Below, piece by piece: positions 40,317 through 49,722 of a stretch of 64,000 nucleotides of DNA. Both the position numbers and the translations under genes were made by a program. Origin of the DNA: Methylocapsa palsarum (GTDB taxonomy: Bacteria > Pseudomonadota > Alphaproteobacteria > Rhizobiales > Beijerinckiaceae); the NCBI RefSeq assembly GCF_900114285.1, contig NZ_FOSN01000016.1, forward strand, positions 21,983 through 85,982, in the 5' to 3' direction. Position 1 is the first letter of the stretch; each line of letters opens with the position of its first letter. Below the pieces are notes generated by a model. That model saw only the letters and a list, made by a program, of their open reading frames with translations. It was not told the origin of the DNA and ran no database searches.

Positions 40317-41638
40317 CAGGCCTCCGTCAATCGCGCGACGGCCTCGGCCAGCGGATAGGACTGGCGGTCCCCGGTGGCGCGCGTCTTCACTTCGACCTTG
40401 CCCTCGGCGAGGCCCTTGGGACCGACGATCACCTGATACGGCAGGCCGATCAGATCGAGTTTGGCGAATTTCGCGCCGGGACGCTCGTCCGTGTCGTCGT
40501 ACAGCACGTCGACGCCGGCCTTTTGAAACGCCGCGTAAAGTTCGGCGCAGGCGGCGTCGGTCGCGCCGTCGCCGACCTTGAGATTGGCGAGGCCGATCCT
40601 GAACGGCGCCACCGCCTCGGGCCAGATGATGCCGGCCTCGTCGTGGTTGGCCTCGATCAGCGCGCCGACGAGGCGCGACACGCCAACGCCATAGGAGCCG
40701 CCCTGGAACGGGCGCTCGACCCCGTCCGGCCCGGCGATCAGGGCCTGCATCGGCTTCGAATATTTGTCGCCAAAATAAAACACCTGACCGACCTCGATGC
40801 CCCTGGTGTGGATGCGCTTGTCTTCCGGCGTCTCGCGTTCGAAACGCGCGGCGTCATGGACGTCCTCGGTCGCGGCGTAAAGGCGCGTCCAGGCCTCGAT
40901 GACGGGCGTCAGATCGGCGTCGTAGTCGATGTCTTCGCCGGGAACGGGCAGGTTCAGGACGTCGGCGTGACAGAACACCCCAGATTCGCCGGTTTGCGCG
41001 AGAATGATGAACTCGTGACTGAGATCGCCGCCAATCGGCCCGGTTTCCGCGCGCATCGGGATGGCGCGCAGTCCCATGCGAGCGAAAATGCGTAAGTAGG
41101 ACACGAACATGCGGTTATAGGAGAGCCGCGAGGACGCCTCGTCGACGTCGAAGGAATAGGCGTCCTTCATCAGGAATTCGCGCCCGCGCATGACGCCGAA
41201 GCGCGGTCTCTGCTCGTCGCGGAATTTCCACTGGATATGATAGAGGATCTTGGGCAGGTCGCGGTAGGAGCGGATATAGGCGCGGAAAATCTCCGTGATC
41301 ATGTCCTCGTTGGTCGGCCCGTAGAGCAGTTCGCGCTTGTGACGGTCGACGATCCGCAGCATTTCGGGGCCATAGGCCTCGTAGCGCCCGGTCTCGCGCC
41401 AGAGATCGGCCAGCTGAAGCGTCGGCATCAGGAGCTCGATGGCGCCGGCGCGGTCCATTTCCTCGCGGACGATCTGCCCGACCTTCTGCAGGACGCGAAG
41501 CCCGAGCGGCAGCCAGGCGTAAATGCCGGACGCCTCCTGCCGGATCATGCCCGCGCGCAGCATCAGGCGGTGCGAGACGATTTCGGCCTCTTTGGGGGTC
41601 TCGCGCAGGATCGGCAGGAAATAACGGGAAAGGCGCAT
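40316..41638 (-). CDS. proS: Prolyl-tRNA synthetase (short alphaproteobacterial type)
   Basis: The 440-residue class II synthetase charges tRNA-Pro. Motif 2 region [26 protein letters not shown] and the late [18 protein letters not shown] are clear, followed by the anticodon-binding domain ending in [11 protein letters not shown]. It lacks the large editing insertion found in the E. coli enzyme, as is usual for alphaproteobacteria. The start at 41638 gives the family N-terminus MRLSRYFLP; the frame to 41719 is a proline-rich extension. AAGGA lies about 12 bases upstream. Confidence 0.94.
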   Translation of the reverse strand: MRLSRYFLPILRETPKEAEIVSHRLMLRAGMIRQEASGIYAWLPLGLRVLQKVGQIVREEMDRAGAIELLMPTLQLADLWRETGRYEAYGPEMLRIVDRHKRELLYGPTNEDMITEIFRAYIRSYRDLPKILYHIQWKFRDEQRPRFGVMRGREFLMKDAYSFDVDEASSRLSYNRMFVSYLRIFARMGLRAIPMRAETGPIGGDLSHEFIILAQTGESGVFCHADVLNLPVPGEDIDYDADLTPVIEAWTRLYAATEDVHDAARFERETPEDKRIHTRGIEVGQVFYFGDKYSKPMQALIAGPDGVERPFQGGSYGVGVSRLVGALIEANHDEAGIIWPEAVAPFRIGLANLKVGDGATDAACAELYAAFQKAGVDVLYDDTDERPGAKFAKLDLIGLPYQVIVGPKGLAEGKVEVKTRATGDRQSYPLAEAVARLTEA

Positions 41639-41898
41639 CGGCGGTTCGCAATCCTTCTTGGGCTCACCGGGCGGATCGGGCGCCCCCGGCGGGGACCAAA
41701 CAATCGTAAAGGGCGTCAAAAGACAAGCCGTCAGGGCGCCACGCGGCGCGGGCGGAGCGGCGCGGCGCGGAATTGAGGCGCGAACGATTCGCTGCTAGCC
41801 TCTAACCGGTCCTCTCCGGACGATCGCCCGAACCTACGCCTGGGGCCTCGAGGGGCCCGCTCGATGGAGAGCCCATTTTTCGCAAAAAGACCGCCCGC

Positions 41899-42486
41899 AT
41901 GCGCGTTCTTCTCATTGTCGCCCATCCGCTCGACGATTCCTTCGCGAAGGCCGCGACGGCGCGGGTCAGGTCCACGCTTGAGCGGCGCGGCATGGAGGTC
42001 GATCTCATCGACCTTTACGCCGACGGCTTCGATCCGCGCCTGACGGGCGACGAGCGGCGGGGATATTTTGCCTCGCCCTACGACTTTGGCGCGGTCGAAG
42101 GTTACGTCGACCGTCTGAAGGCCGCGGACAAGCTCGCGCTCGTCTTCCCGCAATGGTGGTTCAACATGCCCGCGATCCTGAAGGGGTTTTTCGATCGCGT
42201 CTTCGTCCCCGGCGTCGCTTTCGACCATGGGCCGGGCGGCGGCCTGATCGCGGGCCTGACAAACATCGACGCTCTTTATGTCGTCAGTTCGACCGGCGCG
42301 CCCTGGTGGTACGTGCGGCTTTACATGGGCGATCCGGCGCGGCGGCAAATCGGGCGCGGGATGCGGGGCGTTTTGAACCCCAAATCGAGGTTCCGCATGC
42401 TGACCTTGCACGATATGGACAAGATGACGACCGAGCGCGCGTGCGCCTTCCTCGATAGGGTCGAGAGGGCGTTCCTGAAGTTTTGA
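41899..42486 (+). CDS. NAD(P)H-dependent quinone oxidoreductase (flavodoxin-like)
   Basis: This 195-residue protein belongs to the NQO1/KefF/MdaB flavodoxin-fold family. VLLIVAHPLDDSF at the N-terminus binds the FMN/FAD phosphate, and VFPQWWFNMPAILKGFFDRVF (about 83-103) is the family hallmark before the active site. STGAPWWYVRLYMG follows. Such enzymes reduce quinones by two electrons to avoid radical formation. It is a single gene divergent from proS. Confidence 0.88.
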   Translation: MRVLLIVAHPLDDSFAKAATARVRSTLERRGMEVDLIDLYADGFDPRLTGDERRGYFASPYDFGAVEGYVDRLKAADKLALVFPQWWFNMPAILKGFFDRVFVPGVAFDHGPGGGLIAGLTNIDALYVVSSTGAPWWYVRLYMGDPARRQIGRGMRGVLNPKSRFRMLTLHDMDKMTTERACAFLDRVERAFLKF

Positions 42487-42618
42487 CGAAGGCGCGCTGA
42501 CGAGGGCGCGGTAAGTTCGAACTGGCAAAAATCGGCCGATGGCCTTACCATGGCTGCGAATCTTTCAGGCTGCCGCGTGCGGCGCAGGTCAGCCTTTGAT
42601 TTTCTTGGGGAGCCTCTC

Positions 42619-43191
42619 ATGGATGATCTGATCGCGAAGCTGATCAAGACGTTGGAAAAGCCTTATTCCGCCATCGGGTTGGGGGCGGCGATCACCGGCG
42701 TCCTGATCATCCTTTATCATCTGTTCGATGTCGGGCGGGGCTATTGGGGGCCGTTTTTCACTTTTCTCCATGTGATCTCGGGCGTCACCTGGATCGGTCT
42801 GCTTTATTATTTCAATCTCGTGCAGATCCCGACCATGCCGAATATTCCGGCCGAACTGAAACCCGCCATCGGCAAATATATCGCTCCCGAAGCGCTGTGG
42901 TGGTTCCGCTGGGCCGCCGCCTCGACGGTGGTGACCGGACTTTTCGTCTTTTCCAGCGGCACGGCCGTCACCAACCTGACCATCGTGACCGGCGCCCTGC
43001 TCGGCCTCGTCATGGCTTACAACGTCTGGTTCATCATCTGGCCGAACCAGCAAAGGGCGCTCGGAATTGTTCCGGCCGACGATGAAACCAAGGCCAAGTC
43101 CGCTCGGATCGCCATGCTGACCTCACGCACCAATTTCGTGCTGTCGATCCCGATGCTCTATTGCATGGTCACGGCGCGGCTGGTGGGATGA
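42619..43191 (+). CDS. Urate-hydroxylase-like (PuuD-type) membrane protein
   Basis: The start is ATG 42619, with GGGGAG seven bases before it, giving 190 residues. There are four hydrophobic helices: about 18-37, 47-64, 100-115 and 120-137, plus one at the end. GYWGPFFTFLHVISGVTWIGLLYYFN, with a helix histidine, and the NVWFIIWPNQQ segment resemble the membrane part of PuuD proteins. The cytochrome part of true PuuD is absent, so the urate role is doubtful. A heme- or respiratory-linked function is possible, and a c-type cytochrome gene follows. Confidence 0.7.
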   Translation: MDDLIAKLIKTLEKPYSAIGLGAAITGVLIILYHLFDVGRGYWGPFFTFLHVISGVTWIGLLYYFNLVQIPTMPNIPAELKPAIGKYIAPEALWWFRWAAASTVVTGLFVFSSGTAVTNLTIVTGALLGLVMAYNVWFIIWPNQQRALGIVPADDETKAKSARIAMLTSRTNFVLSIPMLYCMVTARLVG

Positions 43192-43320
43192 GGATGCTGA
43201 CGCCGCGCCCAATATTGTGAGGAAGCGTCGGACAATCGCACGGGAGGCCTCTGCGGATTCCCCTGCCCTTGCAACAGGAGGGGACGATGAATAGGGCCGT
43301 ATTGAAAGAATAGGACCTTA

Positions 43321-43695
43321 TTGAAATTACTTATGTATTTTTCCGGCGCGATCCTGATGTTACAGGGATGCGCGTTCGCAAAAGATCCTGATCTGGGGAT
43401 TATTGAGTATAAGTCGAAATGCGCGCTCTGCCATGGCTATGACGACAAAGGCGACGGACCTTTCGCCAAGCAACTCAAGACGAAGCCCTCCGACTTAACC
43501 TTGCTCGCGAAAAATAATGGCGGCGTTTTTCCTGACGACATCCAAGAAAAAGTTGACGGAAGGAAAGACGTCGACGCACATGGACCACGGGACATGCCTG
43601 TCTGGGGCAATCGACCTGTTCGCGCCGGCGAGTTTGGTCAGAAGACACGGATGAAGGCGCTTATTGACTATCTCGTGCGCATCCAGACGAAATAA
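43321..43695 (+). CDS. Small secreted c-type cytochrome
   Basis: This 124-residue protein has a signal peptide (cleavage near AFA-KDP), one heme site CALCH at about 34-38 and a late methionine in RDMPVWG that can be the sixth ligand, as in class I cytochromes. It starts with TTG at 43321, for which AGGA lies six bases upstream; an ATG four codons later has no such site. An eight-codon frame with a strong GGAGGGG site precedes it (43287-43313). The gene is less GC-rich than its neighbours. Confidence 0.72.
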   Translation: MKLLMYFSGAILMLQGCAFAKDPDLGIIEYKSKCALCHGYDDKGDGPFAKQLKTKPSDLTLLAKNNGGVFPDDIQEKVDGRKDVDAHGPRDMPVWGNRPVRAGEFGQKTRMKALIDYLVRIQTK

Positions 43696-43920
43696 GCCGG
43701 ATTTGACTCCCTGTCATAAGAGCCCCTGCAAAGAGCGTGGACCAGCCATGTTTTACAGGATGCTCACTTTAATAAATTATTGTTAAGTTTATCACGTTTG
43801 AGTGACCGTTAAAACATTGTATAAGATATTTAAAAACTTATGTTAGTAAATGGACGGCGTCCTATTCGATTTAAATTTCGCCGCCGGTGAGAAATACTTA
43901 TAAAATAGAAAAGAGTTTTC
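43696..43920. other. AT-rich intergenic region
   Basis: There is no gene here. From about 43765 the sequence is strongly AT-rich and probably holds the promoter of the secreted protein at 43921. I could not choose among several weak hexamers. Confidence 0.4.
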
Positions 43921-44532
43921 ATGGAAATGAAACGCCTAACCTTTTTATCGATTCCGCTTGTCGTCGCGGCGTCGATTGTGACCTTCACGTCCAGTCAAAG
44001 CATCGCTGCTCCGGTCGGCATCTCGTACCGCCAGATTGGACTCTGCAAGAGCTACGAAACAGCTAAAGAAACTGTTCATGCGCCGGCAGACCAAGCCTTC
44101 GCGATTTTCAAGATAGAACAGATCGACAATTCATCGTCCTCGAAATTCTTCTACTTCGATCCCGCGATGTTTTATGTTGATCAATCGACGCCGGCGCAAA
44201 AGGCGGGTAAGGTTCTTGAGTCTAATCGCCGCTTAGCGGCCATGGATTTAAGATCGGAGCCCAAAGGCGCTTCAAAGCCAACGGAAGGCCAAGTCGCGAA
44301 AGGCGGCAAAATCGAAGTGAATTCGTTCGCCGTCACCTTGGTCGACACTCGCAATCCCAGCGGTGGACCTGAGGCGAAACAGTACGATCTTGCCCTCTTG
44401 TATGACGATTGGAGCCCCGAGTGGCAGGCCTATCGGGAAGGATTTGTATCATCCATCGTGATGACCAAAACCAATCCCGCCGGGACGAACTGGTCCGTGA
44501 CGGACGCTTGCCCACCGGCGGAGCTTAATTAA
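43921..44532 (+). CDS. Secreted hypothetical protein
   Basis: The 203-residue protein begins with a signal peptide (hydrophobic 8-29, cleavage near IAA-PVG). The mature part resembles a small beta-rich periplasmic domain: FAIFKIEQIDNS, a FFYFDPAMFYVD strand with aromatic residues, and a late LLYDDWSPEWQAYREGFVSS. It has only two cysteines (Cys42 and Cys198), which could form one disulfide. I do not recognise a family. It is a lone gene in slightly AT-richer DNA, with a hairpin (44537-44556) after its stop. Confidence 0.6.
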   Translation: MEMKRLTFLSIPLVVAASIVTFTSSQSIAAPVGISYRQIGLCKSYETAKETVHAPADQAFAIFKIEQIDNSSSSKFFYFDPAMFYVDQSTPAQKAGKVLESNRRLAAMDLRSEPKGASKPTEGQVAKGGKIEVNSFAVTLVDTRNPSGGPEAKQYDLALLYDDWSPEWQAYREGFVSSIVMTKTNPAGTNWSVTDACPPAELN

Positions 44533-44536
44533 CCCG

Positions 44537-44556
44537 GTCAGCGTTTCAGCGCTGAC
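44537..44556 (+). terminator. Hairpin after the secreted hypothetical gene
   Basis: GTCAGCG and CGCTGAC form a 7-bp stem around a six-base loop, directly after the stop codon at 44532. No T run follows, so it is a doubtful rho-independent terminator. It may instead protect the mRNA end. Confidence 0.35.
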
Positions 44557-44644
44557 GATCACAACATCGCTTCCCGACGCCGGGGCTTGAGCTAACAAGG
44601 CTTGCCCCGTCGTCAGATCAACGCATAGAGCTTTGGTCCAAGTT

Positions 44645-46483
44645 TTATTCCACCGTGACGCTCTTGGCGAGGTTGCGCGGCTGGTCGGCGTCTTTCCCCA
44701 TCGCGACGGCGGTGTGATAGGCGATCAGCTGGATCGGCACGGCGTAGGCCATCACGGCGAAGTCGGACGCCATGTCCTCCATCACGATCGCGGTTTCGGC
44801 TTCCTCCGCGAGTTCGCTCGCGAGCGCCGCATCGCCGATCAGGATCAGGCGGCCGCCGCGCGCCGCCACCTCCTGCATGTTGGAAATCGTCTTTTCGAGC
44901 ACCTTGTCGCGCGGCGCGATGACGATCACCGGCATCTCGCTGTCGATGAGCGCGATCGGACCATGTTTCAGTTCGCCCGCCGCATAGCCTTCCGCGTGGA
45001 TATAGGAGATTTCCTTCATCTTCAGCGCACCTTCGAGCGCCAGCGGATAGGCCGTGCCGCGCCCAAGGTAAAGCACGTCGCGGACCCTGCCGAGCTCGCG
45101 CGCGAGGCCTTCGACCGCGCTCTCGCATTTCAGCGCCGTGGCCATCAGGCCCGGAACCGCCATGAGTTCAGCGACAAGCCGCGCCTCCGTTTCGGCGTCG
45201 ATCGCATTGCGCGCCCGCCCCAATGCGAGGGCGAGGCAGGCCAGCACCGCGAGCTGGCAGGTGAACGCCTTGGTCGAGGCGACGCCGATTTCCGGACCGG
45301 CCAGAGTCGGCGCGATCACGTCGCTTTCGCGCGCCATTGTGGACGACGCCACGTTGACGACGGACATCACCTTTTGTCCGCGCGCCTTTGCGCTGCGCAG
45401 GGAGGCGAGCGTGTCCGCCGTTTCGCCTGATTGTGAAACGAGGAGGGTCAGGCCTCCGGCTTCAAGCGGCGTGTCGCCGTAACGGAACTCCGACGCGATC
45501 GCGACATCGACCGGCAGCCGGGCGAAGCGCTCGAACCAGTATTTGGCCGTCAGCCCAGCGAAATAGGCGGTTCCGCAGCCGCAGATCGTCAGCCGGGAGA
45601 GTTTCGAGGCGTCAACCGGCAGATCGAACGGCAACGCCGCCCGCCCCGACGACATGTCGAGATAATAAGCCAGCGTGCGGCCGACGACTTCGGGTTGCTC
45701 GTGGATTTCCTTCGCCATGAAATGGCGGTGATTGCCTTTGTCGATGAGATAGGCCGAGGCGAGCGTCTTGATCTTGCGACGCTCGACCGGCCGCCCCGAA
45801 ACATCTCGAAACGACGCGGTCTCATGCGTCAGCACGACGAAATCGCCGTCTTCGAGATAAGCGATCGTCTCGGTGAAGGGCGCGAGCGCGAGAGCGTCGG
45901 AGCCAAGGAACATCTCGCCCGCGCGGTCTCCCTCGCCAAACCCGACGGCGAGCGGCGCGCCCTGGCTGGCGCCGATGAGAAGATCTTCCCTGCCCTCGAA
46001 TATCATGGCGAAGGCGAAGGCGCCCTTGAGGCGAGGCAGGGAGGAGGCCACCGCATCGACCGGATCCTTGCCCGCGTTCATGGCTTCGGTGACCAGATGG
46101 GCGATGACCTCGGTGTCGGTGTCGGTTGAAAAAACGTGGCCCTTGCCCTTCAGTTCGTCGCGCAGTTCGCGGAAATTTTCGATGATGCCGTTGTGAACCA
46201 CCGCGAGTTTTGCGCTGACGTGGGGATGCGCGTTGTTCTCGGTCGGTCGGCCGTGCGTCGCCCAGCGCGTATGGCCTATGCCCACGCTGCCGCCGATCGG
46301 CTCTTTTGCGACCAGCGCCTCGAGAGCCCTCAGCTTGCCGCTGGCGCGCCGGCGCGCGAGGCGGCCGTCCTCGATCGTCGCCAGTCCCGCCGAATCATAG
46401 CCGCGATATTCGAGCCGCTTCAGCGCCTCGAGGATCTCGCCCGCGACGGGCCCGCGTCCCAAAATGCCGACGATGCCGCACAT
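44645..46483 (-). CDS. glmS: Glutamine-fructose-6-phosphate aminotransferase (isomerising)
   Basis: GlmS makes glucosamine-6-phosphate, the entry to cell-wall amino sugars. Starting at ATG 46483, the mature enzyme would expose Cys1 of CGIVGILG after Met removal, as required for glutaminase activity. Glutaminase motifs HTRWATHG and the SIS domains (SQSGETADTL and EGALKMKEISYIHAEGYAAGELKHGPIAL) follow. The enzyme ends in LAKSVTVE, the family C-terminus. The frame to 46492 only adds a TTG start. It lies 66 bases after glmU on the same strand, and the two are probably co-transcribed. Confidence 0.95.
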   Translation of the reverse strand: MCGIVGILGRGPVAGEILEALKRLEYRGYDSAGLATIEDGRLARRRASGKLRALEALVAKEPIGGSVGIGHTRWATHGRPTENNAHPHVSAKLAVVHNGIIENFRELRDELKGKGHVFSTDTDTEVIAHLVTEAMNAGKDPVDAVASSLPRLKGAFAFAMIFEGREDLLIGASQGAPLAVGFGEGDRAGEMFLGSDALALAPFTETIAYLEDGDFVVLTHETASFRDVSGRPVERRKIKTLASAYLIDKGNHRHFMAKEIHEQPEVVGRTLAYYLDMSSGRAALPFDLPVDASKLSRLTICGCGTAYFAGLTAKYWFERFARLPVDVAIASEFRYGDTPLEAGGLTLLVSQSGETADTLASLRSAKARGQKVMSVVNVASSTMARESDVIAPTLAGPEIGVASTKAFTCQLAVLACLALALGRARNAIDAETEARLVAELMAVPGLMATALKCESAVEGLARELGRVRDVLYLGRGTAYPLALEGALKMKEISYIHAEGYAAGELKHGPIALIDSEMPVIVIAPRDKVLEKTISNMQEVAARGGRLILIGDAALASELAEEAETAIVMEDMASDFAVMAYAVPIQLIAYHTAVAMGKDADQPRNLAKSVTVE

Positions 46484-46548
46484 TCGATCCAACTCCCTGG
46501 CTCGGCCAAAACCGGCGGCCTGCGCCGGCCCTCGCGGCGTCGCTTAAT

Positions 46549-47925
46549 CTATTGTTCTTTCCGCCGCGCGCTCCGGAACGCCTTGGCCCAGCCCGGCTTT
46601 TCGATCTGACGCTCGCGCGCCAGCCCAAGGGCGCCCTCTTCGACGTCCTTCGTGATCACCGAACCCGAACCGATATAGGCGCCGCCGCCCACCTTCACAG
46701 GAGCCACGAGCGAGCTGTTCGATCCGATAAAGGCGTTTTCGCCGATTTCGGTCCGAAACTTTGCGAAGCCGTCATAATTGCAGGTAATCACGCCCGCGCC
46801 GATATTGGTTTTCGAGCCGACGCTGGCGTCGCCAATGTAACTCAAATGGTTGATCTTCGCGCCAGCGCCGATGGTCGCGGCCTTGATCTCGACGAAATTG
46901 CCGATGTGGACCTCCTGCGCCAATTCGGCTCCCGGCCGGAGCCGGGCGAACGGGCCGATGGTCGCATGATCGCCAATGACGGCGCCCTCGATATGGGAGA
47001 ATGACCGGATCAGCACGCCGTTTCCGACCCTAACGCCTGGGCCGAACACGACATGCGGCTCGACGATGACGTCCTGTCCCAGCTCGGTGTCGAACGACAG
47101 CGTCACGCTCGCCGGATCGATCAGGGTCGCGCCGCCCTTCATGGCGGCGGCGCGAAGGCGGTCCTGCAGATGCGCCTCCGCCGCGGCGAGCTGGATGCGG
47201 TCGTTGACGCCAAGGACTTCGTCTTCCTCGACGATCATCGCCCGCGCCGGCAGCCCCTTCGCCCGCGCGATCGCGACGATGTCGGTCAGATAATATTCGC
47301 GCTGGCTGTTCACCGCGCCGATCGTCTCGAGCAGCCCGAGCGCGCCCTTGCCCGCGATCGCCATCAGACCGGCGTTGCAAAGCCGGACGGCGCGTTCCGT
47401 CGCGGTTGCGTCGCGGTCCTCGCGGATCGCGTTCAAGACGCCGTCCTGAAGCAGCAGCCGCCCGTATCCGGCAGGCTCCTTGGCCTCGAAGCCGAGCGCC
47501 ACGACCGCGCTTTCGCCGTCCGCAAGGACGCCGCGCAGCAAAGCGAACGTCTGCGCTTTCACCAGAGGCGTATCCGCGAAAACGACCAGCAGGTCGTCAT
47601 ACCCGGCGGCGATCGCGCTTCGCGCCGCGAGGACGGCGTGGGCGGTGCCGCGCCTCTCCGTCTGGATGGCGATCTCGGCCGAGGGAAGAACTGCTTTGGC
47701 TTCGGCGATCAGGGTCTCCTGATCCGGCCCCGCCACCACGACGACGTGGTCGGCGCCCGCGTCCGTCACGGAGCGCAGCACATGAGCCAGCATGGAGCGC
47801 CCGGCGAGCTTATGCAGCGCTTTGGGCTTCGTCGAGCGCATCCGCGAGCCGACCCCGGCCGCCAGCACGATCGCGAGACAGGACCGCCCGGATTTGCGCG
47901 GGCTCGGGGAAGGCGCAAGAGGCAT
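46549..47925 (-). CDS. glmU: Bifunctional GlmU: glucosamine-1-phosphate acetyltransferase and GlcNAc-1-P uridylyltransferase
   Basis: The 458-residue enzyme makes UDP-GlcNAc, the substrate of MurA (also in this window) and of lipid A synthesis. The N-terminal nucleotidyltransferase has LAAGVGSRMRSTKPKALH, and the middle and C-terminal parts are a left-handed beta-helix of hexapeptide repeats (IGPFARLRPG, IGAGAKINHLSYIGD, NIGAGVITCNYDG). The start ATG 47925 has GGAG five bases upstream; the frame continues to a TTG at 47940. It pairs with glmS downstream. Confidence 0.95.
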   Translation of the reverse strand: MPLAPSPSPRKSGRSCLAIVLAAGVGSRMRSTKPKALHKLAGRSMLAHVLRSVTDAGADHVVVVAGPDQETLIAEAKAVLPSAEIAIQTERRGTAHAVLAARSAIAAGYDDLLVVFADTPLVKAQTFALLRGVLADGESAVVALGFEAKEPAGYGRLLLQDGVLNAIREDRDATATERAVRLCNAGLMAIAGKGALGLLETIGAVNSQREYYLTDIVAIARAKGLPARAMIVEEDEVLGVNDRIQLAAAEAHLQDRLRAAAMKGGATLIDPASVTLSFDTELGQDVIVEPHVVFGPGVRVGNGVLIRSFSHIEGAVIGDHATIGPFARLRPGAELAQEVHIGNFVEIKAATIGAGAKINHLSYIGDASVGSKTNIGAGVITCNYDGFAKFRTEIGENAFIGSNSSLVAPVKVGGGAYIGSGSVITKDVEEGALGLARERQIEKPGWAKAFRSARRKEQ

Positions 47926-48111
47926 CACAGCTCCGGACAAGATTCATGCGCCGTTCATAACTATAAAGGTTATTAATCCAAAATCGCCGCATTGCAAAAA
48001 GGACGGCGAGCCCCCTTATCCCCGCCCGATTATCGGCTATAGAATGCAATTAATGCAATTAATGGATACCAATTTTTCAGCGACGCAACTGAACCGTCGG
48101 ACAATCGGGTA

Positions 48112-49722
48112 ATGGTCGAGCGTCGCGAAATTCTGAAAATTGCCGCCGCCGGGGCGGCCGCGGCCTGGCTCGACGGCCTCGCCAATCGCGTGGCCGCCGC
48201 CGATGGTCTCGCCGCCGCGGCGGGCTCCGACAAGCCTCAGTCCGCCGCCGCGCAGGCTGCCGACAAAGCGCCGCCGGGGTTTACGTTCGGGGCGCCGTCC
48301 GCTTTTGACCCGGGGATGGTCGCCGAGGCGGCCCGAAACCTCTCGAAACAGCCTTTCAAGGCGCCTCCGGCCGATATCCCGGACGCCTTCAAGAGCCTCA
48401 GCTACGATCAATACGTCGCCATCAGGCGCCGCGCCGGGTCCGCGATCTGGTCGGCCGACAATATCGGTTTCGCCCTCGATCCCTTGCATCGCGGTTTCAT
48501 TTTTTCCAATCCGATGCAGATCAACGTCGTCGCGGAGGGGCAGGCGCGCCGCATCGTCTATGACCCTGCCCTGTTCGATTTCGGTCAGCTCAAGCCGCCG
48601 GCGAACCTCGGCGACATCGGATTTTCCGGCTTTCGCGTTCTTGCGCCAAACGGAGACGGCGCATTTTCCGAACTCGCGACGTTTCAGGGCGCAAGCTTTT
48701 TCCGCGCCGTCGCGCGAGGCCAGAACGCCGGCGACATGGCCCGGGCGCTTTCGATCAAGACCGCCGACCCTCGCGGCGAAGAATTTCCGGCGTTCCGGGC
48801 AATTTGGATCGAACGCCCGACCCTTGCGGCGAATGCGCTTATCCTGCACGCGCTGATCGATTCTGAAAGCGTGACCGGCGCCTACCGCTTCACGCTGAGG
48901 CCGGGCGAGGCGACGATCATCGACACCGAATGCACGCTGTTCGCGCGCGCTTTGGTGGACAGTTTTGGCATTGCGACGATGAGCGCGACCCATCTTTCGG
49001 GCTGGATCGATCCGCGCCGGTCGGAAGATCTCCGGCCGAACGTCAGCGAGGTCGGCGGCCTGCAGATACAGACGGGCAAGGGCGAATGGCTTTGGCGGCC
49101 CGTCGCAAACCGCGACACCCTGCAGGTCTCGACTTTCGTCGATGAAAACCCGCGCGGATTCGGCTTTCTTCAACGCGACCGGAATTTCGATCGTTACCAG
49201 GACGACGACCAGCACTGGGAGGCTCGGCCTTCGCTCTGGATCGAGCCGATCGGAGAATGGTCGTCGGGCGGGGTGCAGCTGATCGAAATTCCGTCCGAAT
49301 CCGAGGTCAACGATAATATCATCGCGTTCTGGAAGCCGAAGCAGGCGCTGGCCGCGGGCAGCGAAACCTCCTTCGCCTACCGCCAATTCTGGTGCTGGAA
49401 CCCGCCCGTGCGGCCTTCCCTCGCCGTGACGACGCAATCGCTTTCGGGGCGCGGTTCGTCACCGAAACGCCACCGTTTCGTGGTGCAGTTCGAGGGCGAA
49501 GCGTTGAGGCAACCCGCGAACGCCGACGATATCAGGCCAAACCTGACCGCGTCGCCGGGAACGCTCTCCTCGGTTCGAACATTCATTTCAGCGGACCGCA
49601 TGTCGTATCGCGTTTCTTTCGAACTTGATGCGGGGAGCGAATCCTATTCAGAGCTGCGGCTCGTCGTCGAGGCCGCCGGAAAGCCGATCAGCGAGACCTG
49701 GATCTATCGATGGACGCCTTGA
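48112..49722 (+). CDS. opgD: Osmoregulated periplasmic glucan protein OpgD/OpgG (Tat-exported)
   Basis: The 536-residue protein has a twin-arginine-type leader (RREILKI at 4-10, then an alanine-rich hydrophobic core), as in OpgD, the Tat-exported member of the MdoG family. The fold region begins near DIPDAFKSLSYDQYVAIR, with later FRAIWIERP, GEATIIDTECTLFAR, DENPRGFGFLQRDRNF and WWEPARP-like WEARPSLWIEPIGEW. The E. coli homologue acts on beta-1,2-glucan backbones (GH186). The stop overlaps the opgH start by 13 bases, so the two are translationally linked. Confidence 0.9.
   Translation: MVERREILKIAAAGAAAAWLDGLANRVAAADGLAAAAGSDKPQSAAAQAADKAPPGFTFGAPSAFDPGMVAEAARNLSKQPFKAPPADIPDAFKSLSYDQYVAIRRRAGSAIWSADNIGFALDPLHRGFIFSNPMQINVVAEGQARRIVYDPALFDFGQLKPPANLGDIGFSGFRVLAPNGDGAFSELATFQGASFFRAVARGQNAGDMARALSIKTADPRGEEFPAFRAIWIERPTLAANALILHALIDSESVTGAYRFTLRPGEATIIDTECTLFARALVDSFGIATMSATHLSGWIDPRRSEDLRPNVSEVGGLQIQTGKGEWLWRPVANRDTLQVSTFVDENPRGFGFLQRDRNFDRYQDDDQHWEARPSLWIEPIGEWSSGGVQLIEIPSESEVNDNIIAFWKPKQALAAGSETSFAYRQFWCWNPPVRPSLAVTTQSLSGRGSSPKRHRFVVQFEGEALRQPANADDIRPNLTASPGTLSSVRTFISADRMSYRVSFELDAGSESYSELRLVVEAAGKPISETWIYRWTP

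Noticed and set aside
48045..48064. Tandem TGCAATTAA words before opgD as a repeat array
   Set aside because: There are only two copies of nine bases; too short to be more than local sequence.
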